A stretch of DNA of 8,639 nucleotides, taken from the NCBI GenBank assembly GCA_934477985.1, contig CAKSOR010000086.1:1-8639 (forward strand), written 5' to 3'. The stretch is from an uncultured Eubacteriales bacterium. Its GTDB lineage: Bacteria > Bacillota > Clostridia > Oscillospirales > CAG-272. The notes beneath the pieces were generated by a model. The model worked only from the letters and a program-made list of their open reading frames with translations. It was not told the origin of the DNA and made no database searches. The stretch's first letter is position 1; every line of letters begins with the position of its first letter. The translations under genes and the position numbers were made by a program. Of this stretch, positions 1 to 5,842 are shown in pieces.

Positions 1-9
1 AGAATATAG

Positions 10-15
10 TATAAT
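10..15 (+). promoter_or_regulatory. Probable -10 element (TATAAT) upstream of rsmE
   Basis: A perfect TATAAT lies in an AT-rich stretch at the left edge. The matching -35 element would fall outside the window, so the promoter cannot be confirmed. Transcription would begin near position 22 and give a leader of roughly 54 nt before rsmE. The ten bases GTATAATATA at 9-18 recur exactly at the stronger promoter at 1713-1722. The leader also contains the palindrome GCCGATCGGC at 43-52, of unknown meaning. Confidence 0.5.
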
Positions 16-75
16 ATAAATGTTACCGAAAAAACGGCAGCAGCCGATCGGCAAAAAACTTCCGGAGGAACACAG

Positions 76-819
76 ATGCCGCGCTTTTTTCTGCAAAGAG
101 CAAACATAAATGACGGAATCGTCACGATAACCGGCGACGACGCCTGGCATATCGAGAGATCGCTCAGGATGCGTCCCGGCGAACACGTCACGGTCTGCGA
201 CATGCAGAAGAGGGTCTACGACTGTGTCCTGACCGAATTCACCCCCGACAAGGTCTTCGCGACGGTTGTCTCCGAGCATGACTCCGACACCGAGCCGCCG
301 GTCTTTATAAGACTCTATCAGGCGCTCCCCAAGTCGGACAAGCTCGACACGATCATCCAGAAGGCGGTTGAGTCGGGCGCTTCGGAGATCGTTCCGTTCG
401 AGTCGGAGCGATGTGTCGTCCGCGTCGAGCCCTCGAAAGAGGCGAGAAAGCTTGAGCGGCGCGCGCGCATTTCGCTCGAGGCGGCAAAGCAGTGCGGCAG
501 AGGCGTGATCCCCGCCGTGCGCGAGCCGCTGACCTTCGACAAAGCGCTTGAGGACGCCTCGGACTGCGGACTCATCCTTTTCTTCTATGAGGGAGACGGG
601 ACAAAGCCGCTGCGCGAGGTGCTCGAGGCGATACCGGACGGGGAAGCGCCGGAGAAGATCGCGGTCTTCATCGGTTCTGAGGGCGGGTTCTCGCTCTCGG
701 AGGTGGAGCGCGCGAAAAACGCCGGAGCGGTTGTCTGCGGACTCGGTAAACGTATCCTGCGCTGTGAGACAGCTCCGGGCTTCGCGCTCGCCTGCCTTTC
801 GTACAGGTTTGAGCTCTGA
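76..819 (+). CDS. rsmE: 16S rRNA (uracil(1498)-N3)-methyltransferase RsmE
   Basis: RsmE uses S-adenosylmethionine to methylate N3 of U1498 in 16S rRNA, in the decoding region of the small ribosomal subunit; it acts in the cytoplasm on assembled 30S particles. The 247-residue product has the usual family length. It starts with the typical MPRFF and a PUA-like RNA-binding domain (about 1-72, with HIERSLRMRPGE at 25-36). A SPOUT methyltransferase domain follows, with PKSDKLDTIIQKAVESGASE (85-104), AAKQCGR (136-142), GSEGGFS (200-206; usually GPEGGFS) and LGKRILRCETAP (223-234; usually LGxRILRxETA). The last two build the knotted cofactor pocket. The ATG has a strong Shine-Dalgarno, GGAGG at 64-68, seven bases upstream. 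The serine in place of proline in GSEGG and the cysteine in ILRCETA are mild variants. In many Bacillota rsmE follows prmA, which may lie just left of the window. Confidence 0.95.
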   Translation: MPRFFLQRANINDGIVTITGDDAWHIERSLRMRPGEHVTVCDMQKRVYDCVLTEFTPDKVFATVVSEHDSDTEPPVFIRLYQALPKSDKLDTIIQKAVESGASEIVPFESERCVVRVEPSKEARKLERRARISLEAAKQCGRGVIPAVREPLTFDKALEDASDCGLILFFYEGDGTKPLREVLEAIPDGEAPEKIAVFIGSEGGFSLSEVERAKNAGAVVCGLGKRILRCETAPGFALACLSYRFEL

Positions 820-844
820 CGGCGTTTTCGTCAAATAATTCATT

Positions 845-876
845 GAGGGAGTCCCGGACACGGGACATGGTAATTT
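845..876 (+). promoter_or_regulatory. Shine-Dalgarno separated from the start codon by a stem-loop
   Basis: The only good Shine-Dalgarno before the gene at 877 is GAGGGAG at 845-851, about 25 nt from the ATG, which is too far for normal initiation. Between them lies a perfect six-bp inverted repeat, GTCCCG (851-856), loop GACA, CGGGAC (861-866). Folding it would leave about ten unpaired bases before the ATG, which is normal spacing. An in-frame TAA at 871-873 rules out any start further upstream. The pairing is visible in the sequence; the role is inferred. Confidence 0.45.
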
Positions 877-1662
877 ATGGTGAGCAACGATTTGAAACAG
901 AAACAGAAGAAGGCGGAGAAGATCCGTCTGCAATCTCAGAACGACCTGCGGGTCACCAGACTCTCGATAGTCTTTGTTTCGGTTCTCGTCGGCGTGCTTA
1001 TAATGCTCGTCGCGAAGAAGAACATAGATAACGAAGTCACATTCATCTCCTACTGGCTGACGCCTCTGCTGATACTCTCGGTCGCGGCGCTCGCGGCATC
1101 CGCCGTGTTCTTCGCGGTCCGGACGAACCGTCATATCGACGATTCGGACAGAGCCATCACAAAGTGGAATGTGCTCGGCGCGGGCGTGGTCTTCTTCTGC
1201 GCGATGCTCGGCTACAGACTGACCTTCGACGCCTCGCTCGTGGCGATCGGACTCGTAGCGGTAGGCGTGCTCTATCTCGCGTACGCGATGTTCAGCGCGG
1301 ATTTCTTCGTATATTCGGTCATGACGGCGCTTGGTCTGCTTTTAATGAAGCTGCGCGGAGTTGAATTCTACTCCTCGTTCGGCAAAGTGGTCTACATTCT
1401 CTGCGGAGCGCTCTGTTTAGTCGGCGCTGTCTGCGGAATCCTGCTCGCGATCATGCACATCTCGGGCAAGGGAACCGTTCAGCTTGGCAAAAAGAAGCTT
1501 GAGATCGGCGGAAAAGTCATCCCGATGTTCATCGGCGCGTTCTTCCTTATCGCTGGCGGAGTCCTCTGTCTCGCGCTTCCGGCGTTCATTACTTATTATG
1601 TCGCGGTTATGCTCGCGGTGTATGTCATCATCGCTATAGCATATGTCATAAAAATGATGTGA
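877..1662 (+). CDS. Unrecognised multi-pass membrane protein (about 8 membrane segments)
   Basis: I do not recognise a family for this 261-residue protein. The first 27 residues are hydrophilic and basic (KQKQKKAEKIR at 7-17), probably a cytoplasmic tail. Hydrophobic stretches follow at roughly 28-46, 58-82, 98-113, 119-138, 142-158, 170-193, 214-234 and 236-258, joined by short loops. The longest polar loops are about 83-97 and a lysine/glycine-rich one at 195-213. There are no obvious catalytic, nucleotide-binding or metal-binding motifs and no signal peptide. An in-frame stop at 871-873 limits the start to ATG 877, the adjacent GTG 880 or something downstream. No Shine-Dalgarno is at normal distance; see the separate stem-loop entry. 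It lies 57 bp after rsmE with no terminator between, so co-transcription is likely, but this does not reveal its job. It is probably a real gene, since its hydrophobicity pattern is consistent along its length. Confidence 0.8.
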   Translation: MVSNDLKQKQKKAEKIRLQSQNDLRVTRLSIVFVSVLVGVLIMLVAKKNIDNEVTFISYWLTPLLILSVAALAASAVFFAVRTNRHIDDSDRAITKWNVLGAGVVFFCAMLGYRLTFDASLVAIGLVAVGVLYLAYAMFSADFFVYSVMTALGLLLMKLRGVEFYSSFGKVVYILCGALCLVGAVCGILLAIMHISGKGTVQLGKKKLEIGGKVIPMFIGAFFLIAGGVLCLALPAFITYYVAVMLAVYVIIAIAYVIKMM

Positions 1663-1690
1663 ATTTTTGGTTAATATTCCGATTTTGCTA

Positions 1691-1719
1691 TTGAAAAAAT
1701 ACAAAATTGGGTGTATAAT
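1691..1719 (+). promoter_or_regulatory. Strong sigma-A promoter of the PucR/CdaR-type regulator gene
   Basis: A -35 element TTGAAA (1691-1696) and a perfect -10 TATAAT (1714-1719) are separated by 17 bp, close to the ideal housekeeping promoter. The DNA upstream (1663-1690) is rich in A and T tracts, as in UP elements. Transcription should start near 1726, giving a leader of about 69 nt. The whole 132-bp gap at 1663-1794 holds only this promoter, the inverted repeat around it, the AT-rich leader and the ribosome-binding site AAGGGG at 1782-1787. Confidence 0.85.
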
Positions 1720-1748
1720 ATAGTACATAATCCACACATCCCAAATTT
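1703..1748. repeat. Inverted repeat spanning the -10 element and likely transcription start
   Basis: The left arm AAAATTGGG (1703-1711) and right arm CCCAAATTT (1740-1748) are complementary at eight of nine positions. They are separated by 28 bp and centred near 1725, essentially at the predicted transcription start. This layout could be two half-sites for a repressor or an autoregulatory site for the downstream regulator. In AT-rich DNA such a repeat can also arise by chance, so the functional reading is weak. Confidence 0.35.
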
Positions 1749-1794
1749 AAAACCCAAAAATAAAAAACCATAGAAAGTTGAAAGGGGTCGCCTT

Positions 1795-2880
1795 ATGTCA
1801 AACAGATTGTTCCAGGGTGTCATTCATCAGATGAAGGATGCGGTAGACCGCGTCATCGGAGTCGTAGACGAGAACGGAGTCATCATCTCGTGCAGCGAGC
1901 TCACCAAGATCGGTGAGAACTGCCAGGGTATCCGCGATGAGATTATCTACTCCTCCGATAACATCACTTCCGGCGGATATACATACCGTCAGATCGGTCA
2001 GAGCGCAAAGCCCGAATATGTCGTCTTCTGCGAAGGAGAGGACAAGATGGCTGAAAAGATCGCCATGCTCCTCTCGGTCTCGCTCAATCAGATCAAGAAT
2101 CTCTACGATGAGAAGTACGACAAGGGTTCGTTCATCAAGAACATAATCCTCGACAATATCCTTCCGAGCGATATTTACTTAAAGTCGAAAGAGCTTCATT
2201 TCAACGCCGATGTCATGCGCATCGTCATTCTCATCAAGTTCTACGGCAAGAGCGACGTCATCCCCTTCGACATGGTTCAGAACATGTTCCCGGACAAGAA
2301 CAAGGATTACGTCATCTCGGTCGGCGAGCACGACATCGTCCTTGTCAAGGAGGTCAAGCCGAACTTCGAGATGAAGGAGATCGAAAAGATCGCGAAGAAC
2401 ATCGCCGATACGCTCTCGGCTGAGTTCTACGCAAAGGTCTCGATCGGTATCGGAACCGCCGTCGACAACATCAAGGATCTCGCGCGCTCCTTCAAGGAAG
2501 CTCAGGTCGCGATTGAGGTCGGCAAGGTCTTCGACACCGAGAAGAACATCATCAGCTACGAGAACCTCGGCATCGGACGCCTTATCTATCAGCTTCCGAC
2601 GACCCTCTGCGAGATGTTCCTCTCCGAGGTCTTCAAGAAGGGCAGCCTTGAGAGCCTCGACCGCGAGACCCTCATGACGATTCAGTGCTTCTTCGAGAAC
2701 AACCTCAACGTCTCCGAGACCTCGAGAAAGCTCTTCGTCCACAGAAACACCCTCGTTTACCGCCTCGAGAAGATCCGCAAGCTCACAGGTCTCGACCTGC
2801 GCGAGTTCGAGCACGCGATCACCTTCAAGGTCGCTCTGATGGTCAAGAAGTACCTCACTTCGAAGCCTGTCAAGTTCTGA
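1795..2880 (+). CDS. PucR/CdaR-type transcriptional regulator (C-terminal HTH)
   Basis: This 361-residue protein is a cytoplasmic DNA-binding regulator. The clearest part is the C-terminal helix-turn-helix of PucR/CdaR proteins at about 293-351, with the hallmark NLNVSETSRKLFVHRNTLVY (303-322) and RLEKIRKLTGLDL (323-335). Residues about 135-255 resemble the degenerate GGDEF-like middle domain of the family (MRIVILIKF, VSIGIGTAV, LARSFKEAQVAIEVGK). The first 100 residues (VIGVVDENGVIISCSELTKI at 20-39) look like a small ligand-sensing domain similar to the diacid-recognition domain of CdaR; the ligand is unknown. The ATG follows AAGGGG at good spacing. The gene has its own strong promoter and a terminator-like hairpin after it, so it may be a single-gene transcript. 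Codon use is extreme: nearly every lysine is AAG and only one AAA codon was found, unlike ftsE next door. Classical family members control purine or sugar-acid catabolism, but the neighbours here suggest a link to the cell envelope, which is unproven. Confidence 0.87.
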   Translation: MSNRLFQGVIHQMKDAVDRVIGVVDENGVIISCSELTKIGENCQGIRDEIIYSSDNITSGGYTYRQIGQSAKPEYVVFCEGEDKMAEKIAMLLSVSLNQIKNLYDEKYDKGSFIKNIILDNILPSDIYLKSKELHFNADVMRIVILIKFYGKSDVIPFDMVQNMFPDKNKDYVISVGEHDIVLVKEVKPNFEMKEIEKIAKNIADTLSAEFYAKVSIGIGTAVDNIKDLARSFKEAQVAIEVGKVFDTEKNIISYENLGIGRLIYQLPTTLCEMFLSEVFKKGSLESLDRETLMTIQCFFENNLNVSETSRKLFVHRNTLVYRLEKIRKLTGLDLREFEHAITFKVALMVKKYLTSKPVKF

Positions 2881-2901
2881 TTTTTGAAATTATCACGAAA
2901 T

Positions 2902-2945
2902 ATTCGTTTGTCCGGGCAATTGTCCGGACAGACGGATTTATTTTG
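2902..2945 (+). terminator. Intrinsic-terminator-like hairpin between the regulator gene and ftsE
   Basis: Bases 2902-2915 pair with 2924-2937 in a continuous 14-bp stem (two G-T wobbles, GC-rich upper half TGTCCGG/CCGGACA) closed by an eight-base loop, followed by TTTATTTT (2937-2944). This is the form of a Rho-independent terminator and lies 22 bp after the regulator's stop codon. The T-tract is interrupted by one A. It ends only about 20 nt before the ftsE start codon, so it is also part of the ftsE leader and could act as an attenuator. Confidence 0.75.
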
Positions 2946-2963
2946 CATTATCCGGAGCACTCA

Positions 2964-3677
2964 ATGATCGAATTCAAAGATGTAAAAAAGATATATCCGA
3001 ACGGCACGGTCGCTCTGAACGGAGTCGATCTCAAGATCGCCGACGGAGAGTTCGTCTTCATCGTGGGAGAGTCGGGCGCGGGTAAGACCACGCTCACGAA
3101 GCTCTTGCTCCGTGAGGAACGAATAACCAGCGGCACGCTCGCCGTGCGCGTCAACCGGCAGGTCGGCGAAAAGACTGTCCTCGCCGAATATGACCTGAAA
3201 AAACTCTCAAATTTCAAAGTCCCGTACTACCGCCGCGAGCTCGGCGTGGTCTTCCAGGACTTCAGACTTTTCCCGAACAAGACCGTATTCGAGAACGTCG
3301 CGTTCGCGATGCAGGTCGTCGGCGAATCCTCAAAAGTCATCAAACGCCGCGTCCCGGCGCTTCTCAGCATCGTCAATCTTACTGACAAACTGAATTCCTA
3401 TCCGTCTCAGCTCTCGGGCGGAGAACAGCAGCGTGTCGCCCTGGCGCGCGCGCTCGCCAACAATCCGCAGATCATCATCGCCGATGAGCCGACCGGAAAC
3501 ATAGACCCGAAAATGTCTCTGGAGATAATGAATCTCCTCATTAAAATACATAAGCGCGGAAAAACCGTCATTGTCGTCACTCACGAAAAGGATCTCGTCG
3601 ACTACTTCAAGCAGCGCGTCATCAAGATCCAGGACGGCAAGGTCATAAGCGATCAGGTGGGAGGTATGAAGCTGTGA
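2964..3677 (+). CDS. ftsE: Cell division ATP-binding protein FtsE
   Basis: FtsE is the cytoplasmic ATPase of the FtsEX complex; ATP binding and hydrolysis drive shape changes in FtsX that activate a murein hydrolase outside the membrane. The 237-residue product carries all ABC ATPase motifs: Walker A GESGAGKTT (35-43), Q-loop VVFQDFRLF (95-103, typical of FtsE), signature LSGGEQQR (150-157), Walker B IIIADEP (170-176) followed by TGNID, and the H-loop VTHEKD (205-210). The reading frame stays open well upstream, but MIEFKDVKKIYPNG is the normal FtsE start and has GGAG (2953-2956) seven bases before ATG 2964; upstream codons overlap the regulator gene and are not family-like. Residues about 60-82 look roughly ten residues longer than in typical FtsE, a small insertion before the Q-loop. 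The stop overlaps the ftsX start. No separate promoter is visible. Confidence 0.96.
   Translation: MIEFKDVKKIYPNGTVALNGVDLKIADGEFVFIVGESGAGKTTLTKLLLREERITSGTLAVRVNRQVGEKTVLAEYDLKKLSNFKVPYYRRELGVVFQDFRLFPNKTVFENVAFAMQVVGESSKVIKRRVPALLSIVNLTDKLNSYPSQLSGGEQQRVALARALANNPQIIIADEPTGNIDPKMSLEIMNLLIKIHKRGKTVIVVTHEKDLVDYFKQRVIKIQDGKVISDQVGGMKL
3655..3677 (+). promoter_or_regulatory. ftsX ribosome-binding site and GTGA overlap with ftsE
   Basis: The purine-rich AGGTGGGAGGT at 3655-3665 lies inside the end of ftsE and precedes a GTG start at 3674 by eight bases. The GTG shares bases with the ftsE stop TGA at 3675-3677. The ATG at 3666 is in the ftsE frame, so it is not the ftsX start. The arrangement indicates translational coupling, which would help make FtsE and FtsX in matched amounts. 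Confidence 0.85.
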
Positions 3678-4561
3678 GACGCTACAGACTTTCCTACTTT
3701 TTAGGACAGAGCTTCAAGGGACTCTGGCGCAACGGGATAATGACCGTCGCGTCGATAATGGTCCTTGTCAGCTGCCTTGTCGTCATGGGCAGCTTCTGGC
3801 TGCTGTTGCAGAACGTCGACGCCAACCTTGAGCAGTTAAGGCTGCTTAACGAGATCGTCATCTTCATCGACCAGAAAAAGACCGATGAGGAAGTCGCTGA
3901 GATCGGCGCTCAGATCCGCGCGCTCGACAATGTCGCCGAGGTGACTTTCATCTCGAAGGAGCAGACGCTTGAGGAGGAAGCCGAGCGCTACTCCGAGTTC
4001 ACGAACATCCACGACCTGCTGATTGACGACAACCCCTACCGCGATTCGTTCGTCATCAAATACATAGACAACTCCAAGGTCGCTACGCTCGACTATCAGG
4101 TCGGGCAGATTGACGGCGTCGCCAAGGTCAACGACCGGCTCGACATCGCGATCGCGATCGAGAAGATCAAGAGCGGAGTATCGATGGTGCTGATATGGTT
4201 CATGGTGATACTTTTTGTCGTGAGCATATTCGTCATCATCAACACGATCAAATTGGCGGTGCACTCAAGGCGGACCGAGATCACGATAATGCGCTACATC
4301 GGCGCTACCGACTGGTTCGTCATACTGCCGTTCATCTTTGAGGGAATCCTCATCGGACTCGTCTCAAGCGGGCTCGCGTACCTCGTCGAGTGGTACATGT
4401 ACGGCTACGTCGTCTCGATGATCGGCGACAATTTCAACATGCTTACAATCCTGAGTTTCAGCGACATCCGCGCGATGCTTGCAATTGCCTTCGTCGGCAT
4501 CGGCGTTGTCACGGGCATCATCGGAAGTACCATCTCTACAAGAAGATACCTGAAAGCGTAA
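3674..4561 (+). CDS. ftsX: Cell division membrane protein FtsX
   Basis: FtsX is the membrane half of FtsEX; it passes the ATPase signal of FtsE to a murein hydrolase partner on the outer face. The 295-residue protein has the family layout: a short basic N-terminus, membrane segment 1 (about 21-46), a large extracellular domain (about 50-168) and three further segments (about 170-195, 214-240, 264-287). The extracellular region contains the usual pattern: EIVIFIDQKKTDEEVAEI (60-77), a GAQIRALDNVAEVTFISKEQ-like stretch (78-97) and NPYRDSFVIKY (120-130). After segment 2 comes the cytoplasmic loop VHSRRTEITIMRYIGAT (196-212), a conserved FtsX coupling region that contacts FtsE. The start is GTG; the next in-frame ATG would cut into the first membrane segment. 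Nineteen bases separate it from the following hydrolase gene, so the three genes are almost certainly one operon. Confidence 0.96.
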   Translation: MRRYRLSYFLGQSFKGLWRNGIMTVASIMVLVSCLVVMGSFWLLLQNVDANLEQLRLLNEIVIFIDQKKTDEEVAEIGAQIRALDNVAEVTFISKEQTLEEEAERYSEFTNIHDLLIDDNPYRDSFVIKYIDNSKVATLDYQVGQIDGVAKVNDRLDIAIAIEKIKSGVSMVLIWFMVILFVVSIFVIINTIKLAVHSRRTEITIMRYIGATDWFVILPFIFEGILIGLVSSGLAYLVEWYMYGYVVSMIGDNFNMLTILSFSDIRAMLAIAFVGIGVVTGIIGSTISTRRYLKA

Positions 4562-4580
4562 AATCGCAGGGAGGGAAACT

Positions 4581-5792
4581 ATGCGAAAGCTGTTTTCTCA
4601 CAAATCATTCACGAAGGTACTGGCGCTGCTGCTTGTCTGCGCGGCGGTCGGGGTGAACATCCCGTCGGCTGAGGTCAGCGCGGCGTCCACGAAGTACAAC
4701 AACGACCCTAAGGTGCAGAGCCTTCAGGATCAGATGAGCAAGATAAACGCCGACATAAAGAAGGCGAAGTCGAATATCGCTTCCGCCTCAAGGTCGGTCG
4801 CCAACGCGCTCGAGTACAAGGCGCAGCTCGACAAGGAGCTGACGCTGATGGTTCAGAAGATTGACCTTCAGAACGAGCTCATCGCGGCGCTGTCCGACAG
4901 CATCGCCGAAAAAGAGGTCGAGATCGCGGACAAGCAGACCGAGTATGAGGAAAAGTATGAACTTTTCAAGGAGCGTCTGCGCGTGACTCACGAGGACGGC
5001 GAGGCTTCGTATATCGCCATGCTCTTCGGCTCTGACAGTCTCGCGGATTTCCTGTCTCGGGTTGACCGCATCGGCGCGATGCTCGAGTACGACAACCGTA
5101 TAATGAACGAGCTTAAGGACGACAAATCCAATCTCAGCGACGAGAAGACGAATCTTGAGACCAACAAAGCCGAGCAGGAGGCGCTCGCCGCCCAGCTCGC
5201 CATCGACCAGCTGGAGCTCGAGCAAAAGCAGAAGGACAATGAGAGCTACATTACAAGTCTGAACCGTCAGATCGCGAACAACGAGGCGCAGCAGGCAACA
5301 TTGCAGGCAAAGATCGAAAAGCTCGACGCCGAACTCGAGGCTTACATAAAGCAGCTCGAAGAGGCGGAAAAGAAGAAAAACAGCAAGTATGTCGGCGGCG
5401 TCATGCTTTGGCCTGTTCCGACAAACTATACGAAGCTGACTTCCGAGTGCGGCTGGCGCACCAGCCCTATCACCGGCAAGACGGAGTTCCACAATGGCGC
5501 GGACATCCCCGTGCCGTATGGAACTGACATCTACGCGGCGAATGACGGAACCGTCGTCACGGCGACCGAGCACTGGAGCTACGGAAACTATGTGATGATC
5601 GACCACGGCGGCGGAGTATACACGCTCTACGCACACAACTCAAAGCTCTGTGTCAAGGTCGGCGACAAGGTCAAGCGCGGTCAGGTCATCGCGAAAGCCG
5701 GCTCGACCGGACAGTCGACCGGTTCGCACTGCCACTTCTCGATACGCGAGAACGGAGAGTGGATCAACCACAAGAAATATTTCCCCGACTGA
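4581..5792 (+). CDS. Secreted coiled-coil M23 (LytM-like) murein hydrolase, probable FtsEX partner
   Basis: This 403-residue protein probably cuts peptidoglycan cross-bridges or stem peptides outside the membrane under FtsEX control. It has a Sec signal peptide (basic MRKLFSHKSFTK, hydrophobic core about 13-27, likely cleavage after VSA at 32-34). A long coiled coil follows at about 40-265, interrupted near 134-170 by a conserved-looking helical segment (HEDGEASYIAMLFGSDSLAD) like that of EnvC/PcsB/CwlO-type proteins. The M23 domain spans about 276-400. Its zinc ligands H304 and D308 (HNGAD) and H385, and the catalytic histidines H352 (YAH) and H383 (HCH), are all present. E. coli EnvC in contrast has a degenerate domain and only activates amidases. 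The ATG has AGGGAGG six bases upstream. Position directly after ftsX and the coiled coil support the FtsX partnership; the bond cut is unknown. Confidence 0.92.
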   Translation: MRKLFSHKSFTKVLALLLVCAAVGVNIPSAEVSAASTKYNNDPKVQSLQDQMSKINADIKKAKSNIASASRSVANALEYKAQLDKELTLMVQKIDLQNELIAALSDSIAEKEVEIADKQTEYEEKYELFKERLRVTHEDGEASYIAMLFGSDSLADFLSRVDRIGAMLEYDNRIMNELKDDKSNLSDEKTNLETNKAEQEALAAQLAIDQLELEQKQKDNESYITSLNRQIANNEAQQATLQAKIEKLDAELEAYIKQLEEAEKKKNSKYVGGVMLWPVPTNYTKLTSECGWRTSPITGKTEFHNGADIPVPYGTDIYAANDGTVVTATEHWSYGNYVMIDHGGGVYTLYAHNSKLCVKVGDKVKRGQVIAKAGSTGQSTGSHCHFSIRENGEWINHKKYFPD

Positions 5793-5842
5793 CGAGGATA
5801 AGTTTCACGCCGGCGGCATATAATTATTGAAAGGTTTTTGAA

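Noticed and set aside
1640..1675. Weak hairpin at the end of the membrane-protein gene as a terminator
   Set aside because: The possible stem around TCAT/ATGA is short, AT-rich and needs several G-T wobbles, followed by only five T residues. It is too weak to call.
2179..2814. Antisense open frame of 211 codons opposite the regulator gene
   Set aside because: Codon-aligned shadow caused by the extreme codon bias of the regulator gene; it ends at the complement of a TTA leucine codon. The composition is low-complexity and acidic.
2884..2889. TTGAAA as a -35 element for an ftsE promoter
   Set aside because: The position 17 bp downstream (2907-2912) reads TTTGTC, with no plausible -10, and other spacings are no better.
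2685..2963. N-terminal extension of ftsE into the end of the regulator gene
   Set aside because: The frame is open upstream of ATG 2964, but the extra residues are arginine-rich shadow of the regulator's codons and are absent from FtsE. The family-typical MIEF start with its own Shine-Dalgarno is preferred.
4148..4155. GCGATCGC octamer in ftsX as a HIP1-like repeat
   Set aside because: Only a single noted copy, explained by the codons for a DIAIAIE stretch; HIP1 is a high-copy feature of cyanobacterial genomes.
4788..5636. Antisense open frame of 282 codons opposite the M23 hydrolase gene
   Set aside because: Also codon-aligned with the sense gene and ended by a single TCA serine codon. Its leucine/valine-rich product mirrors the coiled-coil codons; there is no ribosome-binding site or family motif.
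5819..5824. TATAAT just upstream of the S41 protease gene as a promoter
   Set aside because: There is no -35 match at 16-18 bp, and transcription would begin at about 5831, inside the Shine-Dalgarno. It is more likely part of an AT-rich intergenic spacer within the operon.
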